From assembly GCA_002197995.1 (NCBI GenBank), contig NGZR01000003.1, positions 5,084,001 to 5,148,000 on the forward strand: a stretch of 64,000 nucleotides of DNA. Direction: 5' to 3'. Origin of the DNA: Gaeumannomyces sp. JS-464. Taxonomy: Eukaryota > Ascomycota > Sordariomycetes > Magnaporthales > Magnaporthaceae. Position 1 is the stretch's first letter; every line of letters begins with the position of its first letter. The notes beneath the pieces were generated by a model. It was not told the origin of the DNA and searched no databases. It saw nothing but the letters and a program-made list of their open reading frames with translations. A program made the position numbers and the translations under genes. Below are positions 10,558 to 18,300 of this stretch, piece by piece.

Positions 10558-10810
10558 GTCGCCCACCGGGTGACAGTAAAATGAATAGTACGTGATGCCC
10601 TCCGGGCGATATCTCCCACCGGGAGACGTCTTCCACCGGAAGACGTTATTATGCGGCCACCGGCCTTTAGAACGTGATGCCCACCGGGCGATGTCTCCCA
10701 CCGGGAGACGTCTTCCACCGGAAGACGTTGATGTGCGGCCACCGGCCTTCAGAACGTGATTGCGGCCACCGGCCAAAACAACGAGAATTAACGCGGCCAC
10801 CGGCCAAAAA
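10558..10810 (-). repeat. Array of about eleven micro-hairpins with a constant 3-nt loop in the element leader
   Basis: Between the primer site and gag lie repeated short palindromes: GTCGCCCACCGGGTGAC (10,558-10,574), GATGCCCTCCGGGCGAT, TCTCCC-ACC-GGGAGA, GTCTTCC-ACC-GGAAGAC, GGCC-ACC-GGCC, then a second round of GCCC, GTCTCCC, GTCTTCC and GGCC hairpins and two more GGCC hairpins. Stems vary from 4 to 7 bp while the loop is ACC on the plus strand (GGT in the sense RNA) in all but one (TCC). Two rounds of about 85 bp also form a tandem repeat. Stem changes are compensated on both sides. Confidence 0.8.
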
Positions 10811-10844
10811 GGATTGCAGGTAGTTTCATTCTTATGGGAATTGA

Positions 10845-10856
10845 GGGCTCATAACC
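10845..10856 (-). other. Primer binding site matching initiator tRNA-Met anticodon arm
   Basis: Minus strand GGTTATGAGCCC lies immediately inside the 5' LTR. It is complementary to GGGCTCATAACC, the anticodon stem-loop (CAT anticodon) of eukaryotic initiator tRNA-Met. Priming from a tRNA half is established for Drosophila copia; here it is inferred from the match. Confidence 0.7.
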
Positions 10857-11003
10857 TGTTGGAGGTGTAGGGCGGCCGCAGGGCCGCCTGCAAAAGAGGG
10901 AAACAGCTCTGTATTGTCCGTGGTCCTCGTGAGAGGTGACTATCTAGTGGGTGACGCTTTTGTGGGTGAAGTAGGGCGCCGGCGCACGGGCCAACTCCTC
11001 ACA
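10857..11003 (-). repeat. 5' LTR (147 bp) of the Copia-type element
   Basis: Second copy of the 147-bp LTR, TGTTGGAGG to CTCCTCACA, followed by the second GGTTC. On the minus strand this is the promoter-bearing 5' LTR. Confidence 0.92.
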
Positions 11004-11008
11004 GGTTC

Positions 11009-11341
11009 GCAAGCGACATCGTCCTGGCCAAGGACCGGCGTATCAGCAGCCAGTTTAACGCGTTCGCTGGGCCGGGCGGCCAGCAGGGCTGGAACGACGA
11101 CTACGCGCGCGAATACATCCGGCTCTCGCTCCTCGGCGTCTTCAACATCAACGACCTGACCGAGTGCACCAAGTCGCTGCCGCCCCGCGTCGCCGCCTTC
11201 GTCTCGCCCGACCAGGGCCTCGTCGACAAGTAGCTGAGCACCAAGGGCGTCGGTGGCTTCAGCGACAAGATGAGGGCCGGCGAAGCCCTCAGCCCCGTTG
11301 CTAACCGCGTCAGGGGCTGGTTTATATCTATGTTTCGCTAA
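11009..11341 (+). pseudogene. Class II-type heme peroxidase, 3' part, with an internal TAG
   Basis: Directly after the second GGTTC the interrupted frame resumes: ASDIVLAKDRRISSQFNAFA, then DYAREYIRLSLLGVFNI and KSLPPRVAAF. A TAG at 11231-11233 follows VSPDQGLVDK. The same frame stays open for 35 more codons (LSTKGVGGFSDKMRAGEAL and beyond) to a TAA at 11339-11341. TAG from CAG is a CpA-to-TpA change, the preferred RIP change, so the original stop was probably the TAA. The TAG could also be the true stop, since I cannot compare homologs here. Confidence 0.75.
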
Positions 11342-12338
11342 TTTTGTAGGAGTAAAAAGGCCTGACTGCTTCTCGCTCCTTTTTGATTTAATCGAGGGAC
11401 GGAGAGAGAAAAATGTACGATTAGTTGGGGGGAACCGATATAGTTTCAGCTGGATCGGACCTTAAATATCTTTGCTGGCTGTGGACGCGACTGTATTTTA
11501 AACTGCCTGCTGAGAAGTTCGTAACAATTTAGTCGTAATGATTTTTTAACATTTGTAACTCTTTTTGGCTTCGAGCCGACGAATAATTTTCTGTGAAATT
11601 GTTAGTTTGTTTGTATACGTTTGTATAAGTTTTAACGGGAAAGTCAGCGCTTTTAGCCTTTATAAAAAAAAAGTTAGCTGTTAAAATTATAACTTTGGCT
11701 ATTTAGATTTTTAAGAACAAAGGCTGCTAAAAATTATTGGTTAGGCTTAACCCAAACCCACATATTGACATTTTCGAATGGCGGCGTCCTGCAACCGTTG
11801 CGGGTAATCGCGCCGTGGGTTGCGAAAGCCACGATGGTTTTGCAAGTATGCAAACAGTATTTATAGCTCGTGCAAAGTTCTTTGCAGCGAGCTAAAGCAA
11901 AAGGGCTGCAGCTAAACTTACAATTGCAGTGCCCAAATGGTTGTTAACAGCGTTTGCCTTTTGGCACGTTCGTAATAAATGTTAACGCGCAAGCGCAGTA
12001 AGCGGGCGCACAGGTTATTCATTTTAACGTAGTTAACCACGGTATAATGCAAGCGGTTTTTTAACTTATTAGGAAAACGATTAAATAAACAAGGGTGTTT
12101 GTAGCTTAAAATACGTATAATAACAAATGGATTTCCGCCTGTTATTTAACCTGTTAAAGTAGATTTTAATACGATTTTTATCAGCTTAACAGCTAATTGC
12201 TAACGCTTTTCCGCGGTTAATATAGCATGAATTAAATGGCGTCGATATAACGTGCGGTGATTAAAAGGAGGTGGGCACCACGGCCTGCAATCTTTTTAGT
12301 ACGCCGTAAAATTGCGCGCGACTGTTAAAAATTTGTAT
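11342..12338. other. AT-rich RIP-degraded sequence, no recognisable element
   Basis: Composition drops sharply after the peroxidase. A short inverted repeat AGGAG...CTCCT with T run at about 11,350-11,385 may mark the transcript end. The rest is TA-rich with stops in all frames, like the transposon blocks beyond, but I cannot align it to any other copy in the window. Confidence 0.5.
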
Positions 12339-12544
12339 GTTATAACCAAAAGCCTGCTTTTAAAGTAAAGCGCTTTAAAAGTGGTTTTGGATAATAGCGC
12401 TAATTAAAGCACAGGGTAAACAGGTAACTAAAAGGTAACTTTTAATTGCTTGCTTTAAAAAATGCTTAAAAGATAACTTAAGTTAACTAATGCCTTCCAG
12501 TTTTAGTTAAACTATTTAACACTTAAAAAAACCTTGTTTATATA
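12339..12544 (-). repeat. Partial LTR related to the LTR at 30,718-31,108
   Basis: Starts TGTTATAACC, as does 30,718, and follows the same order of segments: TTTTAAAGTAAAG, TTAATTGCTTGCTT, ACTTAAGTTAACTAATGCC, then the TATATA region, where the Fot1-like element begins. It is truncated on the right. It may be the left LTR of the outermost element of this nest. Confidence 0.55.
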
Positions 12545-13856
12545 ACGTGGTTTACAAGCGAGTGCCACACATAAGCGAGTGCCACACTTACACCCGACCT
12601 TTAATTAATCGACGCGTATGCCAACTTAACAACGCCAGGAATTCATTTAAACTATTCGGAACTGTATATATCAAACGTTTTTACTTTTTCCTGGCAAATG
12701 CGCGCATTGTGTTCGGTTTTGCCGCAAATGCCATATTGCCGACGAATTATCGTCGCTTTCCTTTCCTAACCCTTATAATCGCGCATTTTTTGCTATAATT
12801 GCCTATTTAGCTTTTGCTGGTTTAAAACATTTCGTATCTTTTTAACAATATGTAACCCTTTTTGTCGAACACGTGTTTTTTTAGCCTTTTAGCGTTTGCT
12901 TAGCGCCTCGTTCGCCTTTCGTAATTTGGAGCACTTTTTTTTAAAAGGTTAACCCGATGTATAATTACTTTAGCCCTTTTCGTTAATTAGTTTACAACCG
13001 TTAGCATAAATAACGGAAAGCTATTTCGGTAATTAGAAATTCGAGTTTTAATATGTTCGGATTGCGAAATTGCGTTTTTAACAATTTAAAGCGTTTTGGA
13101 AGTCCAAAGTTTAGCGTTGCTTAAAAGCTTTTTCGGGGGAGTTAAAATTCGTAGCTTTATATCCAGCTTTTCCAAAACCGATTCCGGATTAAAAGGAGCA
13201 AAGCTAACCTTTCGAAAGCCTTTTTAAATGTTTTTTTCAGTTATAAAGTTAAAAAAATGCCGCTTTAAACGCCGAAAAAACTCGATTTTAATTACGTGGT
13301 TAACGTATAACTTTATTAAGTTTTCGACTTATTAACCGTACGTTTTTTTTAACAAGTTAAAGCATTTAACGTTAAACGGTTAAAAAAAGTAAAACGAATG
13401 TAAAAGCATGCAAAGCGTAACGATGTTATATTCCTAGCAGTAAAGTTCGAAATCCGTCGAATAATAGCTTTTATACCCGTTTAACATTAACAAACGATAA
13501 AACCTTTTTTTACGGGTTGTAATGTGTTTATCGAAATGCTAAATCCATTTTAAACCGAGCTCGTTCGTAATTTACCCGTTAAAACTCGTTAAAATAACCC
13601 AATCGCGTAAAAGGTCGGTTTTCGAATACCAATTAGCTAAATAGTACTGCTTTTTAACGATAATAAAAAAGGGGATCGCTTAACCGCAATAATTAACCTT
13701 TTAAATAACTATAACCCATTTCCGGTTGCTAAGTTAAACTAGTTTTGCTTTATTACGGCTTTCCGATATTGTAATAATTATAACAGCGGCGATTATGCCT
13801 ATAAAAAAGCCGGTTTCGTCGAAATTGTAAATATCGTTATCCATAATGCCATGTTT

Positions 13857-14304
13857 TGTTACAATTAAGGGTTTGCTCTTAAAGTAAAGCACTTCGGGGG
13901 TAGGGAGGACAGTATCGCTAATCTGGTTAACAAGGGGAACACGCGACTTAAAAGGACAATCTAATTGCTTACCCCAAGGGATGCTTAAAAGCTAACTTAG
14001 GTTAACTAATGCCGAAGCCTTAGTTAAAGCTACCTAAAACAGTAGGAAATCCATCCTTTATATACACGTTGTTTTTTGCCTTATGCTAGGTTGGATTTAT
14101 AGCTTTACCACAAATTTACAAATCCCTTTTAAATTTATTGCTTTATTATAAATCCATAAATCCCTTTTGGATTTATCGCTTTATTACAAATCCACAAATC
14201 CTTTTTGGTTTACGTAACTCCACGTAACCGGGGCGGGGCGGGAGCACCACTTCGGGGCCCCCTTTTGCCTTGCTATCCTAAAGGCCTGCATGCTAATCGT
14301 AACA
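13857..14304 (-). repeat. Gypsy-1 3' LTR (448 bp)
   Basis: TGTTACAATTA...ATCGTAACA. It contains a TATATA box region (about 14,060) and repeats of an AAATCCACAAATCC-like unit near 14,110-14,210. Confidence 0.9.
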
Positions 14305-14418
14305 TTAGGTTTCCCTTTTTAAGCCAAATCCTTTTGGCTACGTTTTATCGCCCCGCTTTTTGTTAATGGTAAGTACTTTCCTTTTTTACCATCTCCTATC
14401 CCTTTTTATTTTAACAAA

Positions 14419-14939
14419 ATGTCCGGTCGGGTGCGAAAACGTCCTTTTGCGAAAAAAACCGTTAGCTGTAAAAAGCTTTTAGCGATTGTTTTCCTTAATT
14501 GCTACGAAATGCCTTCCTGTTCGTACTATTACGAGGTTTTAAAACGTGAAAAGTGTAAAGCCTCTTTTTAGGACTCGTTTTAGTGCGTGGAGTATTTTCA
14601 AATTAACCGCTCGGGGTGCGACGTTTTAAAACCTTTTCTTTTTAAATTTCGAAATATCGTCGTTTAGCATTTTAAACTTAAAGCTAAACTGGAAAAAGCG
14701 GAGGAAAAAGTCCTTCGTTTTCGAAAGCAAAACGAATGTGGCTGGAAAAGATAATGCGCGCGGTGCGTCGCGGTATTAACTCGGTGGAGGAATTGGAGCG
14801 TATCGAGCGGGAGGAGGCCGACCAAGCGGCTCGTTAAGCTGCCTCGCTTTTCGAGCCTTTTGTGGCTCCTTCCGTTCCTTTCGACTGGCAAGTGCCCGGG
14901 GTTAATCCTAACCTAAACCTGCTTGCCTTTTTTAACTAA
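14419..14939 (+). pseudogene. Antisense ORF in Gypsy-1: Cys-rich N-terminus plus coiled coil, RIP-broken
   Basis: On the strand opposite to gag-pol, between the 3' LTR and integrase. It starts MSGRVRKRPFAKKTVSCKK, continues with CYEMPSCSYYYEVLKREKCK and RSGCDVLKPF (a cysteine cluster), then a helical, charged stretch LEKAEEKVLRFRKQ. A one-base shift leads to MWLEKIMRAVRRGINSVEEL, ERIEREEADQAAR and a Pro-rich tail ending FDWQVPGVNPNLNLLAFFN. Four internal stops are TAA/TAG of RIP type. Gypsy-2 has the homologous ORF at 22,381. Conservation of layout in two diverged families suggests a real gene of the element. The cysteine cluster followed by a coiled coil suggests a nucleic-acid-binding or dimerising protein; that is inference. 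Confidence 0.6.
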
Positions 14940-14972
14940 GGTAAATTGTAACTTTTTTTAACAATTTCCTTA

Positions 14973-15043
14973 GGTTTTGTGGCGCATTGGGCGTGGCTTT
15001 GGTCTTTTTGCCAAAGTTTCGAGTTCGAATCCCGGCACGACCG
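14973..15043 (+). ncRNA. tRNA-like sequence with intact B box in the Gypsy-1 3' module
   Basis: The 71-nt segment can fold as a tRNA: acceptor GGTTTTG/CACGACC (six of seven pairs including wobble), positions 8-9 TG, D stem GCGC/GCGT around a short loop ATTGG, an enlarged anticodon arm GCTTT...AAAGT, and a T arm with a consensus B box GTTCGAATCC. The A-box region TGGCGCATTGG is also near consensus. The anticodon loop (12 nt) and D loop (5 nt) have abnormal sizes, so it is not a normal tRNA gene. A hairpin (15,050-15,085) and a long T run, a pol III-type terminator, follow. It could be a tRNA-derived SINE or a structured element RNA. Confidence 0.5.
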
Positions 15044-15049
15044 TAAAGG

Positions 15050-15085
15050 TCGACGAGTTTTCGGGCTTGCTTCGGAGCTCGTCGA
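15050..15085. other. Inverted repeat (8-bp stem) after the tRNA-like sequence
   Basis: TCGACGAG and CTCGTCGA flank a 20-nt loop; a run of about 18 T follows near 15,095-15,112. This is the arrangement of a pol III transcript end. Confidence 0.5.
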
Positions 15086-15164
15086 ACTTTTACTTTTTTT
15101 TTTTTTTTTTTGCTAATCGTTCGGTGCAAACTTTTTTGCCCTATTTGGTTTTGGTAAACATACC

Positions 15165-15243
15165 TTTCTTTTAACCTAATGGTATAATGGTAACACTTTT
15201 TACCCTTTGGCCGGAAGTTTTAAGTTCGATTTTTAGCTAAGCT
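15165..15243 (+). ncRNA. Second tRNA-like sequence, RIP-degraded
   Basis: AATGGTATAATGGTAACAC resembles a tRNA D arm/A box (compare tRNA-Glu/Gly types) and AAGTTCGATTTTTAG resembles a RIP-altered B box, at the expected separation. CCTTTGGCCGGAAG lies between. The T stem is destroyed. A T run follows. Identity of the parent tRNA is not clear. Confidence 0.35.
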
Positions 15244-15262
15244 AAAATCTTTTTTGCTACGA

Positions 15263-15304
15263 CCGTTTATACGCACGGGGCACGGCCGGCGTGTGTATAA
15301 ACGG
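15263..15304. other. Inverted repeat with 14-bp stem
   Basis: CCGTTTATACGCAC (15,263-15,276) pairs with GTGTGTATAAACGG (15,291-15,304), one G-T wobble. It is GC-richer than its surroundings and sits just before the integrase end. Confidence 0.6.
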
Positions 15305-15369
15305 CTGCGGTAAGCGGCCCGCTTTTTTACCTTTGCTAACCTTCGTTTAAAATTTTTTGCCGACATTTT

Positions 15370-18300
15370 TATAAAGCCTTTTAGCAATTTTCGAGGTTAG
15401 TTCCTTTTTCCCACGTGTTTTTTTCGTGGCCGTACTTTTTCCATTTAACTAAGTACTTTTTAAGCCTGTTTTTCAGCTTATAGTTTAAAATCTTTTCGAT
15501 TTCGTACTTTTATTCCGGGTCGACTTTTATTAACTCGTCGCTTTTAAACCCCGGTAGCGCTGGTTCGAATAGGGAAACGTGAAAAACCGGGTAGGATTTC
15601 ATAATTAGCGGTGGTCGGAATTTGTAATTCACGTTCGAAACCTTTTTCAGTACCTTAAACGGTCCCAGTTTTTTATGGTTTAGTTTATCGCTCGATCGTT
15701 TCGTTTTAATATTTCGTCGAAAAAGATAAACGCTATCCCTTTTTTTAAAAGTCGGTTTTTCGATTTTTTTTTTATTTATTTAAATAGCTATGCGGTGCCG
15801 TAGCTTTTTTAGCTTTGCTTAAAAGTGTTTATACAGCTTAGTAAGCTTCGTTATTTGTATTTCCGCTATTAAGGCATGTTTTCCTGCTTTAAGTTCCTTA
15901 TACGCTGTAAGTATAAACCCGTAGTTCGCATAAAACGGTGTAATTCCTATGCTTTTATAAATTAAGCTATTATAAGCGAACTAAACCATAAAAAGTAGTT
16001 ATACCCAGTCGTTTTGTTTATAATTAACGTAATAACGTAAATATTGCTTTATGGTTTGGTTTATCCGTTTCGTTTATCTATTTGTTTAAAAATGGTAAGC
16101 TGTAAACAAAAAGTGCTTTGCTTTTAACCTGTTTATAAGCCTTTTTTAAAACTTGCTTGTAAATAGCTTGTTTTTATCCGTAATTAAACGGTTTGGCGTA
16201 TCGTATTCCGCTATTACATGTTTAATAAAAACGTACGTTAGTTTTATAACGTCGCTGCTTTTTTTATATGGTAAAAATAAGGCGTATTTGGTAAGCTTAT
16301 CCATTACTACCAATATATTGTCGTACTTTACTCCAATTATCGGTTTTTTGGATTAGGGAAGTTTAATAACAAAATTTATAATAACTTTTTGCTATGCCTC
16401 GCTCGGCGCTGGCAATGGTTGTAAAAGCCTATAAAGCTTATGCCTGCTAGCCTTATTTTTAACGCAGCTTTCGCAATTTTTTATTGCGTTTTATATTTCG
16501 GCTCGAGTTTTTACAAACCCGTAATATTATTATAACCGTTTCCACGTTTTTTTCACACTTTGGTAGCCGTATACCAGCTGGTTATAAATTTGTTGGATTT
16601 TTTTTAGGGTTTAAACTTTTTTTTATTAAACCGTTTTAGCGAAAATCCTTTATACCGGAATTAAAAATCCGTTTAGTCTTTTTGCTAAAATTACTCGTGT
16701 TTTTTTAAGTATTGCAACCTAATAGTTCGGTCGTCGGCTTAAAGCGTTCGCCCGGCCGTTTTCCGACCTTTTCCGGTATTCGATCCAAATATCGTAGTTT
16801 TGCAAAAACTCGCTTTAACGGATTTATCGTTTGTTTAAGTTTTTGCTTATAGTAAAATGTGTTAAGTTTTTATAGTCCGTATATACTATAACCTAATGCT
16901 TTGCTTTATAAAAATGTGGCCGCCACTTTTCGAATGTTTAAATTATCGCCAAAAGTTTTTTATCGTAAATTTGGTAATTTAACTCGGGTTTATTTAACTT
17001 TTGTAAAAAAAACGCGCAGGGGTGCAACCGTTTTTAATCGTTTCGCTATTCGAATTAACCGCCGATCGCGTAATCCAACGCGTTGGTTTTAACTTCGAAA
17101 GGTTTTTTTAGGTTTAGGAATGCTAATATTGGTTTTTTTAACACGGCGTTTTGTAATTGCTCGAAAGCCTTTTGTTTTTACCTTTTTTAATGGAACTAAT
17201 AGTCGTTTTTAGTAAAATTCGTAAGTAATATAGCGATTTTGCTGTAATTACGGATAAACCGTTTGTAAAAGTTCAAAAACCCTAAAAACCCTCGTATTTC
17301 CGTAACGTTTTTAACTTTTTTAGGGTTTATGCAAACCTGTCCAAATGTAATTACAAACCTTAGAAAAGCGACTTTTTACGAATGCCATTCGCATTTTTCT
17401 GGTTTAACGAAAAGCTTTGCGTTAAGCAGCTTTTGGAGCACCCTATGCACGTGCTATTTGTGCTTTTCCATCGTTTCCGAAAAAATTAGGATATTATTTA
17501 GGTACGCGAAAACAAAAATGTCGAAATACTCGCGCAACATATAATTAATTATCCTTTAAAACGTGGCTAATGCGTTAATAAGCCCGAAAGTTATTACTAA
17601 AAACTTATAGTATTTAAACCTTATTTTAAAAGCCGTAAGCCACTTTTGGCCTTTTTTAATCCGTATTAAGCTGTAAGCTTTTCGTAGGTTTAAAGCCGTA
17701 AAATATTAGGCTTTGCCAAGCTTATCGCGCAATTCGTCGATAAAAGGCAAAAAATACCGATCTTTTATCGTAGCCTCGTTTAACGGGCGGTAATCGACGC
17801 ACATTCGTTCCGTCCCGTTTTTTTTCCTTTTTTATAAAATCCCGTATCCTATTAAAAAATCGGAAGGTTTAATATGTCCCTTTTGTAAATCTTTTTCCAA
17901 CTGTTTTTTTAGCACCTTTTATTGCCGAGGGCTAAACTAATACAGCTTTTGGTATTTAAACTACGTATTTAGTTTAAGTTTAATTTTAAAATCGAACGGT
18001 TTATATTCGGGAAGCACCGTTTTTAGGTTTTTCCGGAACAATTTCTCATACTTATGGTATTTTTCCGGAACATTCGCGAGCCGTTTTTTAATGTTAATTG
18101 GGTTGTTTTAATCGCTTTCCGCTTTGGATAATCGCGTATTCGTCGATGCTAAATGCAAAAGTAAATTGCCAAATTTTGCCATCGTTATAACCTTTTTTCG
18201 TTGCTTTTTATGCTTACGGTTTGGGGTTCGTGGCTGGTAAACCGTTTTAATTACTCGTAGCTTTTCCTATTAAACTTGGCCGGTAGCCCAATTTATCCGT

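Larger units (their letters stand above)
9277..11003 (-). mobile_element. Non-autonomous Copia-type LTR retrotransposon (gag only), inserted in peroxidase gene
   Basis: A 1,727-bp element bounded by two 147-bp LTRs that begin TG and end CA, flanked by a 5-bp target duplication GGTTC (9272-9276 and 11004-11008). It lies on the minus strand. Next to the 5' LTR the sequence GGTTATGAGCCC (complement of 10,845-10,856) is complementary to the anticodon arm of initiator tRNA-Met, the half-tRNA primer site known from copia-type elements. A purine tract (TTGTAGGGGG on the minus strand, complement of 9,424-9,433) abuts the 3' LTR. Only a gag-like ORF is present, with no protease, integrase, reverse transcriptase or RNase H, so it must have depended on a helper. 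The LTRs differ at 2 of 147 positions, so the insertion is fairly recent and it has not been heavily RIP-mutated. Confidence 0.9.
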
